Shown: positions 27,995 to 37,260 of the stretch, piece after piece
Numbering within the stretch: the first letter of the stretch is position 1
How the letters are laid out: each line of letters starts with the position of its first letter
Assembly (NCBI RefSeq): GCF_004332155.1
Contig: NZ_SJDV01000006.1
Coordinates: 124,001-188,000 of the forward strand
Reading direction: 5' to 3'
DNA length: 64,000 nucleotides
DNA from: Gramella sp. KN1008
Lineage (GTDB): Bacteria > Bacteroidota > Bacteroidia > Flavobacteriales > Flavobacteriaceae
Program-made: the position numbers and the translations under genes
Notes under the pieces: generated by a model
Database searches by the model: none
What the model saw: the letters and a program-made list of their open reading frames with translations, nothing else
Told to the model about the DNA's origin: nothing

Positions 27995-28012
27995 AACGAT
28001 TACGATATCGTT
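27995..28012. promoter_or_regulatory. Candidate GlpR-like operator, SusC side
   Basis: AACGAT-TACGAT-ATCGTT is an inverted repeat containing the perfect 10-bp palindrome ACGATATCGT. It lies 30-45 bases after the predicted SusC start site, a position suited to repression. Confidence 0.4.
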
Positions 28013-28158
28013 ATAGTGAAGAAATTGGAGTGAGTATTTATTTTTTTTAACTATTTATTAAACAAAAGACAACCTCGATGTTTAGTTTGGAAAGAAAAGA
28101 AAACAAAATATTTGCACCACTAATTTTAAAATCAAATTTTTCTAACAAACCAATAATT

Positions 28159-31100
28159 ATGAAACAAAATTTAGGGAAGACTCTCTTGTTTTTATTATGT
28201 CTCGTATCTATGAGTTCCTGGTCCCAGGAGCGAACGGTAACGGGAAATGTATCTGATAAAGATGGCATGCCTTTGCCCGGAGTTACTGTTCAGGTAAAAA
28301 ACACTTCAATGGGAACGGCAACAGATTTCGATGGTAATTTTCAATTATCGGTACCCGAAAACCAGAATGTTCTGGTTTTTTCGTTTTTAGGGTATAAAAA
28401 ACAGGAAGTTGCTTTAGGAAACAAAAACAATTTGCAAATCACCCTGGAAGAAGATCTGGAAAGTCTGGATGAAGTAGTGGTAGTAGGTTATGGTACAACA
28501 AAAGCAGAGAACCTTGTCGGTTCGGTTGGTACAGCAGACCTTGGTGATATAGCAACACGTCCCTCGGCCGATATTGCCAGTTCTCTGCAGGGGGCTGTTC
28601 CGGGTTTAAATATTCGATCAGCATCCGGAGGAGATCCGTCATCGACGCCTCAGATTAATATTCGCGGGTTTAATTCCATAAACGGGGGGTCGCCTCTTGT
28701 TCTTATTGATGGAATAGAGGGGGAAATTGCAAATGTTAATCCCAACGATATTGAAAGTGTGACCGTTTTAAAAGACGCGGGGGCCGCTGCAATATATGGT
28801 GCCAGGGGATCTTTTGGTGTTGTTTTAATAACTACCAAATCTGGTAAGGCAGGTGAGTTTAATGTTAAGTATACCAGTAATTTCGGTTATACTACCAATA
28901 CAGCCCGAACAGATTTTGTAACGAATCCATATACGTACGCTAAATGGGTAGATGAAGCAATTGGTTCATATCATAGTGGTTGTTATGTGTGTTATGATGA
29001 AGAGGATTTTGAGATCGCTCAGCAGGTTGGTAATGGTGAAAGAGAGCCATTTTATGAGCAGCAGCCGGATGGAACCTATAAATTCTATGAAATGACAGAT
29101 TTCTATGATATTTTGTTCAAAGACCGTCGTAGTCATCAGATAAATAATATCTCGGTTTCGGGAGGTTCTGAAAAGTTAACTGGTGTACTTTCAGGAAGGA
29201 TCTATGAAAGGGAAAAGATTCAGAATATCCAGGATTCGGAGATGAAACGATATAACCTTCAGTTAAAATTAAGCGCCACTCCGTATGACTGGCTCAAGCT
29301 CACAGCTGTAACAAGGTTTAGCAGTAATTTTGATGAGCAATACGCAGGTACGAAAAACGGCTGGGGTGATGAATTTGGAGTTAGTAAATGGCGTGATCTA
29401 TTTCCTAACCATCCGGCATTTGTAGATGGCTATGGTGTAAGTGTAGGAAGAACCCGAAATGGTTACGTTGGTCGTTTAGGAGCTTTAAAAGAAGGTGCGG
29501 CACATCGCTACTGGCAAGATGAAAATCAGGTCTACACGCTTGGGGCAGAATTGAAACCAATCGACGGACTGGTTCTTAATATGGATTACAACTATAATAT
29601 TGACAGAACAGACCGTACTCATAATTATAGACCTTTCAGTTATCTGGCAGGTGATGAACTTGAACTGGTTGAAGATGCTGGCCTAAATCGTCATAATGAG
29701 TATCGCTGGAAAGATTATTATACGGCGATGAACATCTATGGAACCTACTCAAAAAGGATAGCAAATAAGCATAATTTCAAATTAATGCTTGGTTTTAACC
29801 AGGAGGAATTTGATCGTGACCGAGTGGGAATGAGCATTGAAGACTTACTTACCAAAGAAAAGGGAAATATTGCATTTGGAACTGAGATGTTACAAATGGA
29901 AGGCTCTACTTTAGAATGGGCCTTACAGGGCTATTTTGGAAGATTTAATTATGATTATGCCGGGAAATATTTACTGGAAGTTAACGCGCGTTATGATGCC
30001 TCGTCTCGTTTTCCTAAGGGTAATCGCTGGGGATTCTTCCCTTCTGTAGGTGCTGGTTGGATAGTTGACAAGGAAAACTTCTGGACCTCTATGGAAGATG
30101 TGATGTCCTCACTTAAGTTAAGAGCTTCATACGGAAAACTTGGAAATCAGAGCGTAGGGGTGAATACCTTTAGAGAACTTATAGGTATGGGAAGAACCTC
30201 ATGGCTGATAAATGGAGAACGGAATATATATGCCAGGGTGCCGGCACCACTGCCAGCACATATAGGCTGGGAGAAAATCACCTCTACCAATATAGGTGTA
30301 GATATGGGCTTTCTTAATGATAAATTGACTGCATCTTTGGATGTCTATGAGCGCCATACGCGTGATATGTATTTGCCAGGACAACCACTTCCTGCTGTAT
30401 TTGGTGCTTCTGAGCCCCGTAGAAATTATGCGGCTATGAAAAATAAGGGTTTTGAAGTAACGGCGGGCTATAAGGATCGCTTCAATGTTCTGGGATCTGA
30501 ACTTGCTTTAAGTTTCCAGGCTAATGTTTCAAATAACAAAGGTGTAATTACGAAATTCGATAACCCAAATGGTTTATTGAGTACCTTCTGGGAAGGTCAG
30601 GAAATCGGTGAGATCTGGGGTTATCGTATTGACGGCCAGTTTCAGTCTGATGAAGAAGCAGCCGCTTTTGAAAATGAATTTGGAAGAAGTAATTTGGATA
30701 GAGTTTACAGAGGAATACTTCGTTATGGATCCAATTCTGATTGGAACTACTTAAAAGCAGGAGATCTTAGATATGTAGATGTGAATGGAGATGGGGAAAT
30801 TAATGACGGTAAGAACACCCTTGAAGATCATGGAGATTTAGTACCAATCGGAAACGCGATGCCACAGTTTCCTTTTGGATTCAATTTTAATGCTACCTGG
30901 AAGAATTTTGATCTTTCTGTCCTTGGACAGGGTGTTGCGAAACAGGATTGGTACCCGCAAGGTCCATTATATTGGGGTACATTTCATAGACCTTATGTTT
31001 CTTTCTTAAGAAAAGACCTTGTAGATCAGGTATGGGATCCTGCCTATCCTAATGATCCTAACCGAATTTTCCCTCAAAGACAAAGAGCGTATAATGCATT

Positions 31101-31425
31101 AAGCTCTGGCCGCATGTCCTATAATCTTAATGATCACTTTTTAAAGAATATAGGCTACCTGAGAATAAAGAATCTAACCTTTGGTTACACTCTTCCTACG
31201 AGTCTAACACAAAAGGTAAACGTTAAAAGGCTAAGAATTTTTCTTAGTGGAGAGAATCTGTTCACATGGTCATTTGGTGGCTTAACAAAATATCTGGATC
31301 CTGAAGAAGTTGGTTCGCACGTGAGTTATTCAAATCCTAATGGTGTGAGTGCGAGACCAGATGTGAATACGCAACTATACCCAATGGGTAAGACATATTC
31401 AGCAGGTGTGGAAATTAACCTATAA
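28159..31425 (+). CDS. SusC/RagA-type TonB-dependent transporter
   Basis: 1088 residues from the ATG at 28159, where the signal peptide MKQNLGKTLLFLLCLVSM begins. Then come a carboxypeptidase-like beta-sandwich (about 28-115), the SusC-specific segment DEVVVVGYGTTKAENLVGSV, the plug (NINPNDIESVTVLKDAGAAAIYGARG type) and a 22-strand barrel ending AGVEINL. SusC proteins import oligomers with a SusD lid using TonB energy. The SusD and GDPD genes follow. The divergent glp operon suggests that the cargo is a glycerol-phosphate compound rather than a glycan; that is an inference. Confidence 0.92.
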   Translation: MKQNLGKTLLFLLCLVSMSSWSQERTVTGNVSDKDGMPLPGVTVQVKNTSMGTATDFDGNFQLSVPENQNVLVFSFLGYKKQEVALGNKNNLQITLEEDLESLDEVVVVGYGTTKAENLVGSVGTADLGDIATRPSADIASSLQGAVPGLNIRSASGGDPSSTPQINIRGFNSINGGSPLVLIDGIEGEIANVNPNDIESVTVLKDAGAAAIYGARGSFGVVLITTKSGKAGEFNVKYTSNFGYTTNTARTDFVTNPYTYAKWVDEAIGSYHSGCYVCYDEEDFEIAQQVGNGEREPFYEQQPDGTYKFYEMTDFYDILFKDRRSHQINNISVSGGSEKLTGVLSGRIYEREKIQNIQDSEMKRYNLQLKLSATPYDWLKLTAVTRFSSNFDEQYAGTKNGWGDEFGVSKWRDLFPNHPAFVDGYGVSVGRTRNGYVGRLGALKEGAAHRYWQDENQVYTLGAELKPIDGLVLNMDYNYNIDRTDRTHNYRPFSYLAGDELELVEDAGLNRHNEYRWKDYYTAMNIYGTYSKRIANKHNFKLMLGFNQEEFDRDRVGMSIEDLLTKEKGNIAFGTEMLQMEGSTLEWALQGYFGRFNYDYAGKYLLEVNARYDASSRFPKGNRWGFFPSVGAGWIVDKENFWTSMEDVMSSLKLRASYGKLGNQSVGVNTFRELIGMGRTSWLINGERNIYARVPAPLPAHIGWEKITSTNIGVDMGFLNDKLTASLDVYERHTRDMYLPGQPLPAVFGASEPRRNYAAMKNKGFEVTAGYKDRFNVLGSELALSFQANVSNNKGVITKFDNPNGLLSTFWEGQEIGEIWGYRIDGQFQSDEEAAAFENEFGRSNLDRVYRGILRYGSNSDWNYLKAGDLRYVDVNGDGEINDGKNTLEDHGDLVPIGNAMPQFPFGFNFNATWKNFDLSVLGQGVAKQDWYPQGPLYWGTFHRPYVSFLRKDLVDQVWDPAYPNDPNRIFPQRQRAYNALSSGRMSYNLNDHFLKNIGYLRIKNLTFGYTLPTSLTQKVNVKRLRIFLSGENLFTWSFGGLTKYLDPEEVGSHVSYSNPNGVSARPDVNTQLYPMGKTYSAGVEINL

Positions 31426-31454
31426 TCTCATTTTCTAAGGGAGATCCATTAACA

Positions 31455-33230
31455 ATGAAAAAAATGAAAAAAACAAGTATAACAATGAGTAGGATAATAC
31501 ATATATCGATGATCGCAATCCTGTCTTTAATGATTGCCAGTTGTGATGTCGATGTACTTGATCAGGAACCCGGTGATGCTATTACAGCAAATGAGTTCTT
31601 TAATACCGGTGAAGACTTAGAAGCATATACATTAGATTTATATTCGATTTTACCCACAGAATCGGTTTACAGGGATGATGCGGCTTCAGATAATATTCTT
31701 GGAGTAAGCGCTGCCGAACGATTAAGAGGGGCTCGTATCGTGCCAACGGAAAGGGGTAGCGGAGGCTGGTCCTGGGGTGACTTGAGAAAACTAAACTATT
31801 TCCTTGAAAATTATGACAGGGTAAACGATGCCGATGCCAGAGCAAAATACTCCGGAATAGCTAAATTTTTCCGTGCGTACTTTTATTACGAGAAGGTGAA
31901 AAGGTTTGGTGATGTGCCATGGTATGGTGAAGTCATTCAGCAGGACGATGAGGAATTATTATATAAAGCCCGTGATTCCAGGGAACTGGTAATGGATTCT
32001 GTACTTGCAGATATAAATTATGCTATTGAGAATATACCGGCTGAAAAGCAGTTAAATCGAATTACAAAATATACCGCACTTCTTTTAAAAGCCCGTATCT
32101 CTCTTTTTGAGGGGACTTTTAGAAAATATCATGGAATAGATAATCATGAGAAATTTTTACAAGAAGCAGTCTCTGCTTCCCAAGAACTTATAGAATCTGG
32201 TGCCTATAGTTTATATACTGCCGGCGGTACGGATAACGCATACCTGGATCTTTTCTCAAGAGAAGATCAGGATATGACAGAGACTATCTTAGCCGTAGAT
32301 TACGAGTTCGGTTTAAGAACACATGATCTCGGGTATTTGATGACAGCACCTACTCTCGGTAAATGGGGGCTCACAAAGGAAGTGGTTAATAGTTATTTAA
32401 TGGCCGATGGAACTCCTTTTACTGATCAGCCTGATTATGATACCCAGGAGTTCTATGAGGAGATGCAGAGTAGGGATCCAAGGTTAACACAAACCACCGC
32501 TGGCCCCGATTACAAAACCTATGGTTCTGAAGATCGCGAACCCGTAGATCTGGATATAACCAGAACAGGTTACAGAGTGATAAAAGCATTACCTCCAAAA
32601 GGGCCGCAATGGGGTGCTGGTGGATCTTATAATGACATCATTCTTTTCCGCTATGCTGAGGCATTGCTGATCTATGCGGAAGCCAAGGCAGAATTGGGAA
32701 CACTTACACAGGCAGATCTGGATATTTCTATCAATAAATTAAGAGACCGTGTGGGAATGCCTCATTTGAATATGGCCGAGGCAAATGCTAATCCTGATCC
32801 CTATCAGGAGGCTCTATATTCTAATATTGAACAGGGCGCCAACAAGGGAGTTATTCTTGAAATTCGTCGTGAACGGAGGATTGAATTAATGAATGAAGGC
32901 TTTAGATGGGACGATTTGATGAGGTGGAAAGAAGGTAAGAAAGTGGAAGACGACATACTTGGTTTGTACTTCTCAGAATTGGGACCACATGATTTCAATA
33001 ACGATGGTGTTTATGACGTGTATGTACATGATGGAGATACCAGTGGAGCACCAGATGAGGTAACCTCTTTCTTGAATATTAATGAAACGCCACTTACTGG
33101 CGGTACATCTGGGAATATGCTGTTATTTACCGGCGGTATGTTTGAGGAGCCTAAGGATTATTATTATCCAATTCCTATTGAGGATCTGGAGCTTAATGAC
33201 AACCTGGAACAGAATCCGGGATGGGAATAA
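31455..33230 (+). CDS. SusD/RagB-type surface lipoprotein
   Basis: 591 residues with lipoprotein signal (lipobox IASC, Cys about residue 29). The family marks are present: the early GDAITANEFFNTGEDLEAYT, helical TPR-like segments (GIAKFFRAYFYYEKVKRFGDVPWYGEV), RYAEALLIYAEAKAELG, and RRIELMNEGFRWDDLMRW near the C-terminus. It forms the lid over the SusC barrel 29 bases upstream. Its ligand should be that of the transporter. Confidence 0.92.
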   Translation: MKKMKKTSITMSRIIHISMIAILSLMIASCDVDVLDQEPGDAITANEFFNTGEDLEAYTLDLYSILPTESVYRDDAASDNILGVSAAERLRGARIVPTERGSGGWSWGDLRKLNYFLENYDRVNDADARAKYSGIAKFFRAYFYYEKVKRFGDVPWYGEVIQQDDEELLYKARDSRELVMDSVLADINYAIENIPAEKQLNRITKYTALLLKARISLFEGTFRKYHGIDNHEKFLQEAVSASQELIESGAYSLYTAGGTDNAYLDLFSREDQDMTETILAVDYEFGLRTHDLGYLMTAPTLGKWGLTKEVVNSYLMADGTPFTDQPDYDTQEFYEEMQSRDPRLTQTTAGPDYKTYGSEDREPVDLDITRTGYRVIKALPPKGPQWGAGGSYNDIILFRYAEALLIYAEAKAELGTLTQADLDISINKLRDRVGMPHLNMAEANANPDPYQEALYSNIEQGANKGVILEIRRERRIELMNEGFRWDDLMRWKEGKKVEDDILGLYFSELGPHDFNNDGVYDVYVHDGDTSGAPDEVTSFLNINETPLTGGTSGNMLLFTGGMFEEPKDYYYPIPIEDLELNDNLEQNPGWE

Positions 33231-33311
33231 AACCTGTTTCTATTTTACGGTTTAATGAAAAATACAAAGCATTGCACTTATAATAGAAATAAAATATTTT
33301 AATTAGCCTAT

Positions 33312-33349
33312 AACTTGCCGAGACTAAGTGTTTCGGCAAGTTTATTTTT
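33312..33349 (+). terminator. Hairpin with T-rich tail between SusD and GDPD genes
   Basis: A 10-bp stem (33312-33321 with 33333-33342), 11-base loop, followed by a T-rich tract. It probably attenuates rather than stops transcription into GDPD, since GDPD has no clear promoter of its own. Confidence 0.6.
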
Positions 33350-33369
33350 AATTTAAACTCAAGTTAGAA

Positions 33370-34302
33370 ATGAAATATTTCAAACCAATTTTGTTATTAT
33401 TTCTTGTATCTGTCATTGGATGTAAGAACAATACCGAATCTGAAGGATCCAAAAGCCCTGAAGAGGAAAGTGTTTCCAGCACTCAAATAGAAGTTCAGGG
33501 CCATAGAGGGGAAAGGGGCCATTACCCTGAAAATACCATTCCCGGATTTTTAAGTGCCATAAAGAAGGGAGTGGATGTCGTAGAGCTTGACGTGGTAATC
33601 TCAAAAGACAACAAGGTGGTGGTTTCTCACGAACCTGTAATGTCTTCTGTTTATATGCAGGACCCTAATGGAGAAAGTATTTCAAAGGCTAAGGAGTCTT
33701 CCTATAATCTTTATAAAATGAAGTATGACAGCATCAGGAAATTTGACAGTGGTTCCAGGGGGAATCCAAGATTTCCGGAGCAGAAGAAGATGAAGACTTA
33801 TAAACCATTATTAAGTGAAGCCATAGACAGTATTGAAAATTTTCTTCAGAGAAATAAACTCTCAGCTGTTAAATATAATATTGAGATCAAATCAGTTCCA
33901 TCTAAGTATGGTGAATACCAGCCGGAGCCTGAAGAGTTTGTAAATCTGGTTGTGGAAGTAATAGAGAAGAAGGGTATAGCAGATGTAGCGAATATCCAGT
34001 CGTTCGATCCTACACCACTTAATATTCTGAAAGAAAAATTTCCCGAAATAGATATAGCATATCTTGTGAGCGATGCCGGAATAACGGATAATCTTGAAAA
34101 ATTAAATTTCACTCCAGATATATATAGTCCCAATTATAAACTGGTAGTAAATGAAAGCTTTGTAGATTCTATTCATAATGCCGGAATGAAACTGATCCCA
34201 TGGACGGTTAATGATGAGGAAGCTATAAAAAGAATGATCCAGCTTAAGGTAGATGGGATAATTACCGATTATCCGGAAAGAGTACTGGACAGGCTGGAAT
34301 AA
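33370..34302 (+). CDS. Glycerophosphodiester phosphodiesterase lipoprotein
   Basis: 310 residues, lipoprotein signal (lipobox VIGC, Cys18). GDPD catalytic and metal residues are all visible: His45-Arg46 (GHRGERG), Glu54-Asn55 (PENT), Glu72 and Asp74 (VVELDVV), and His87 (VVSHEP). An IEIK strand and a final LIPWTVND motif are also typical. It hydrolyses glycerophosphodiesters to glycerol-3-phosphate and an alcohol, likely at the cell surface or in the periplasm. Product use by GlpK/GlpD ties it to the neighbouring operon. Confidence 0.92.
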   Translation: MKYFKPILLLFLVSVIGCKNNTESEGSKSPEEESVSSTQIEVQGHRGERGHYPENTIPGFLSAIKKGVDVVELDVVISKDNKVVVSHEPVMSSVYMQDPNGESISKAKESSYNLYKMKYDSIRKFDSGSRGNPRFPEQKKMKTYKPLLSEAIDSIENFLQRNKLSAVKYNIEIKSVPSKYGEYQPEPEEFVNLVVEVIEKKGIADVANIQSFDPTPLNILKEKFPEIDIAYLVSDAGITDNLEKLNFTPDIYSPNYKLVVNESFVDSIHNAGMKLIPWTVNDEEAIKRMIQLKVDGIITDYPERVLDRLE

Positions 34303-34323
34303 ATTGTCAAATTAGTAATATAT

Positions 34324-34358
34324 AAAAAAAGCTCCTGCTATTAGCAAGAGCTTTTTTT
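34324..34358. terminator. Bidirectional terminator between GDPD and SGNH genes
   Basis: Stem AAAAAAAGCTC/GAGCTTTTTTT with an inner TGC/GCA pair and a 5-base loop; A-run and T-run on opposite sides suit both converging genes. Confidence 0.85.
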
Positions 34359-34384
34359 ATTTACAAATAGACTAATTCTTATCC

Positions 34385-35059
34385 TTAATTTAAACAGGGT
34401 TTTAGAATTTTTGCCCAGTGCTGGTAACCGGCAGCGTTAAGGTGAAGGCCTTCCTCCGTATAAGCCGAATCCAGCCTTTTGGTATCATCGAGAAAATAGG
34501 GATGCAGATCTATTAAATTTAGATTGTACTCCTCGGCCAGAAGCTTCAGCTCTTTGTTAATATGCAGAATATGCTCGTCTTTATTGTAATGATTCTTGTA
34601 TTTGGTAAATGTATTGTTCACCGGGAGAATCGTCTGCACATATATTTCCGTTTCCGGAGAATCAGTTTTTATCCTTTCTATAATCTTCCTGTAATTTCTC
34701 AAGATAAGCTTATCCGGAAAATTTCGTGAGATATCATTGATGCCTATTAACAGAAATATTTTGGCAGGTTGTCCTTCGGTAACCTCGTCCAGTCTTTCCA
34801 GGATCCCGAAAGTAGTGTCCCCGGAAATTCCCCTGTTCCTGGCCTGGGGAAGTTGTAAAAGTTCATTCCAGTGAATGTATTCTGTAATACTATTTCCCAG
34901 AAATATAATGTCTTCCTTAGAATTTGGAAAGCTTCTGAACTTTTCCACTTTTAAGGCATAATTAGTAGGCCTATAGGTGGTGTCAAATTCTTTTTCCTGA
35001 GCATTATTTGAAATAAAACAGAATAGAAAGAAGAATGATAAAAAAATGCAATGTTTCAT
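34385..35059 (-). CDS. Secreted SGNH (GDSL) hydrolase
   Basis: 224 residues from the ATG at 35057-35059; the longer frame adds ten residues before the signal MKHCIFLSFFFLFCFISN. The four blocks are present: nucleophile Ser in FLGNSITE, Gly in NRGISGDTT, Asn in LLIGINDIS and the catalytic His in EGLHLNAAGYQHW. SGNH enzymes are esterases: acetyl-xylan, sialate O-acetyl, or lysophospholipase/thioesterase. Facing the GDPD gene, a lysophospholipase that strips acyl chains is attractive but not proven. Confidence 0.83.
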   Translation of the reverse strand: MKHCIFLSFFFLFCFISNNAQEKEFDTTYRPTNYALKVEKFRSFPNSKEDIIFLGNSITEYIHWNELLQLPQARNRGISGDTTFGILERLDEVTEGQPAKIFLLIGINDISRNFPDKLILRNYRKIIERIKTDSPETEIYVQTILPVNNTFTKYKNHYNKDEHILHINKELKLLAEEYNLNLIDLHPYFLDDTKRLDSAYTEEGLHLNAAGYQHWAKILKPCLN

Positions 35060-35184
35060 TTGAAGCAAATTTATTTGGTAATACTGCAATTTACTAATAA
35101 ATGAAACTTAATGAAATTAAAACCAACAAAAAGCAACTAAACTGATTATCATTCATCTTTATAAAGAACCGGAGGAATAACTTA

Positions 35185-36165
35185 TTACTCTACCTCAATA
35201 ATCTTAAACTCATCAGTAGAGCCTCCCTCAAGCAAAATATTCAGATTAGCCGAGAGTACATATGGAATATTTCTTTTCACCGTAACCGTGGTAAGAAAAT
35301 TGTCGGGAATAGGAAACTCACTTTTTACATAGGCAGTTTCCCACCTGTCTCTGGTTCCAAAAATCTGAACTCGGGCTTCTTCACCCCCAAAATCATTACT
35401 TACCACGATAAGCTCATTAGGATTATCCAGAAATAAACCATCCGGACTGAAAAGTGGAACTGGAATGTCCACCTGGGAGTAATTACCCGGGTTATCCATA
35501 TTAAATTTTAAAATAAGATTGTTCTGAATATGGCTAACCAAAAGGAATCCGCTGGGGTGATAATCGATGCCGTTTAAGCCAAAATTGCGCGGCGAGGGAG
35601 CTAGATCTGGATTTTCATAAAAGATAGAAGCATTTCCGGATGGATCAACTTTGTAAATGATGCCGGAATAACTATCAGTTACATATGCATTTCCATGATT
35701 GTCTGTTGTGACGTCGTTAGCAAAATGCACATCTTCTGAAAGAGAGCCCAGGTCTGCATAAAATATGTTCTCTCCTGTGAGCTTATAGGCTGCGAGCTGG
35801 GCAAAACTTCCATCAATACTGGTGTTAGTGACGAGGAGTCTCTTTGTTGTATGATCTATATGAATTCCGATCGTGGAGACAAGATTTTCATCATTAATAA
35901 ATACCGAATACTCCCCGTTGATCACCTGTCCTATGTCACCCCGTGTTATTGAAGAGAGTAGAAACCGGTTATTCCTGATATCATATTCTATACCTTCAGG
36001 ATACAGATCTGTCTCGTTGATAATAATATTTCCATCAGAACTTTTGTCTGAAACAGTAAGATAATTAGCATCCACTGTCTCAGTATCCGGGGAAATTTCA
36101 GAAGAACAGGAAAGGCTCGATGCGATAAGGCAAATACTTAAGCCTGCAAAAATGAACTTTTTCAT
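35185..36165 (-). CDS. SMP-30/gluconolactonase-like beta-propeller lipoprotein
   Basis: 326 residues, lipoprotein signal (lipobox LSC, Cys about residue 20). Repeated blade motifs (PEGIEYDIRNNRFLLSS; FANDVTTDNHGNAYVTDSYSGIIYKVD; LNGIDYHPSGFLLVSHIQNN) match the SMP-30/strictosidine-synthase-like six-blade propeller. The ligand set of gluconolactonase is only partly evident (Asn in FANDV, Asn in GLNGIDY, Asp in FSPDGLFLD). It may be a lactonase or a binding protein. Neighbours give no clear clue. Confidence 0.7.
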   Translation of the reverse strand: MKKFIFAGLSICLIASSLSCSSEISPDTETVDANYLTVSDKSSDGNIIINETDLYPEGIEYDIRNNRFLLSSITRGDIGQVINGEYSVFINDENLVSTIGIHIDHTTKRLLVTNTSIDGSFAQLAAYKLTGENIFYADLGSLSEDVHFANDVTTDNHGNAYVTDSYSGIIYKVDPSGNASIFYENPDLAPSPRNFGLNGIDYHPSGFLLVSHIQNNLILKFNMDNPGNYSQVDIPVPLFSPDGLFLDNPNELIVVSNDFGGEEARVQIFGTRDRWETAYVKSEFPIPDNFLTTVTVKRNIPYVLSANLNILLEGGSTDEFKIIEVE

Positions 36166-36520
36166 GAGATAGAGATTTAAGTTATTAAATAGGGGGATGA
36201 AATCCTTAGCTTAAATCCATAGTTTAAGATAAAATAAAGTTCTTAAGATATGCGGGTAAATAATTGACTATCAGTGTTTAAATATAAATAATTACGGTCA
36301 AAAGTGAATTATCATCTAGCAACTATTTATAGTTGCATTTTAAAAACAGTTGTTAATGAACAATTAACTGTAAAAATGTTAATAGCTTGTTTATAAACAA
36401 TTTAAATGGTTTTCAGTTTCAGCCTTAACTATTTTTAAATTTGTAATACCCAAAACATGCCCTACTTATAATAGCTGAATTTAACATGCAGTTAATCATT
36501 AGCTGCCTAATTATACTATT
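36166..36520. other. 355-base divergent intergenic region with palindromes
   Basis: Holds a perfect 18-base palindrome GCAACTATTTATAGTTGC (36320-36337) and a looser one near 36346-36371 with ACAGTT/AACTGT arms. The promoter motif TAAATTTG at 36436-36443 reads toward the small membrane ORF. No other gene seen. Confidence 0.45.
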
Positions 36521-36736
36521 ATGAAAGTGCTGCCCCATCCTGTCAAGCTCATAGAGAGTTTAGAGGCTGATATTAAGATTAATTTTATCAGCACTCTTTT
36601 TAAGCTTCTACTGATTTTAGCAATAGGAATTCTTGTTTTTCTCCTGACCTCAAAATCGTATATGCCAGCATCCTTTGACCAGGTACAACAAGCCCCATCA
36701 ACTAGCTGGCAAAATAGTCCACCTGCACCCTATTAA
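36521..36736 (+). CDS. Small single-pass membrane protein (uncertain)
   Basis: 71 residues with one strong membrane segment (FKLLLILAIGILVFLL, about 27-44) and a Gln/Pro/Ser-rich tail. A TAnnTTTG motif lies about 78 bases upstream. I know no family; the evidence is only the open frame, the membrane helix and the promoter motif. Converges on the His-rich lipoprotein gene. Confidence 0.35.
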   Translation: MKVLPHPVKLIESLEADIKINFISTLFKLLLILAIGILVFLLTSKSYMPASFDQVQQAPSTSWQNSPPAPY

Positions 36737-36805
36737 TATTCCAGAAAAGGTGATCTTAATACAGTGCAGATGGAAGTTTAGTAGGTTTCGCAATTATGAG
36801 GTTTA

Positions 36806-37201
36806 TCAGGCACAGGAAACAGTTACATTATGGGTATGCCCTCCCTGTGAAGTTGAGGTCGCAGTAATTTGATTATTACTCTTCAATGAATTGAACTGAT
36901 CCTGCGAAATTGTTACCTCATGTATATGTTGATCAGTAGTGGCCTGACTAAGAGTATAGGTCTTTGCCTCACCTGCATTTACATCTTCCTTCGAAACGGT
37001 TAAATTATGACCGTGATTGGATGAAATCGAAGTATTAGTTCCGTTTTCCAGGCAATTTGCTGAAGGGTCCGGGTCTGGATCGCGGTCAGAATTAGGATTC
37101 CCACCGCCATCATCAGAACCTGAACAGGCTGTTAATGAAAGTAATGGAATTCCTATAATAAGGCCTGTTGAGGTCTTTTTGATAAACGATTTTCTGTCCA
37201 T
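36806..37201 (-). CDS. Small lipoprotein with three HxH beta-strand repeats
   Basis: 131 residues: a hydrophobic signal (TGLIIGIPLLSLTAC, lipobox LTAC), then a Gly/Asp/Pro linker. The mature domain has three strands with HxH: NHGHNLTVS, DQHIHEVTIS and GGHTHNVTVS. The even spacing suggests three His pairs on one face, a plausible metal (Cu/Zn/Ni) site. No family name known to me. It lies 59 bases downstream of the ECF sigma gene on the same strand, so the two are probably co-regulated. Confidence 0.65.
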   Translation of the reverse strand: MDRKSFIKKTSTGLIIGIPLLSLTACSGSDDGGGNPNSDRDPDPDPSANCLENGTNTSISSNHGHNLTVSKEDVNAGEAKTYTLSQATTDQHIHEVTISQDQFNSLKSNNQITATSTSQGGHTHNVTVSCA

Positions 37202-37260
37202 GACTAAAAGTTTTAATTAATATTGATTTTTCCCGGGGGGATTTTATACTGACTCGCTTG

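Larger units (their letters stand above)
27888..28158. other. Divergent control region between glpD and SusC genes
   Basis: Between the two promoters lie A/C-rich repeats (CAAAACAAAAACAAAG, 27896-27911) facing T/G-rich ones (27921-27950), which could form further regulator sites. The SusC frame is open from 28078, but the signal peptide begins at 28159, so 28078-28158 is taken as leader. No gene seen. Confidence 0.4.

Noticed and set aside
28078..28158. N-terminal extension of SusC at 28078
   Set aside because: It would place 27 residues before a clear signal peptide; treated as leader.
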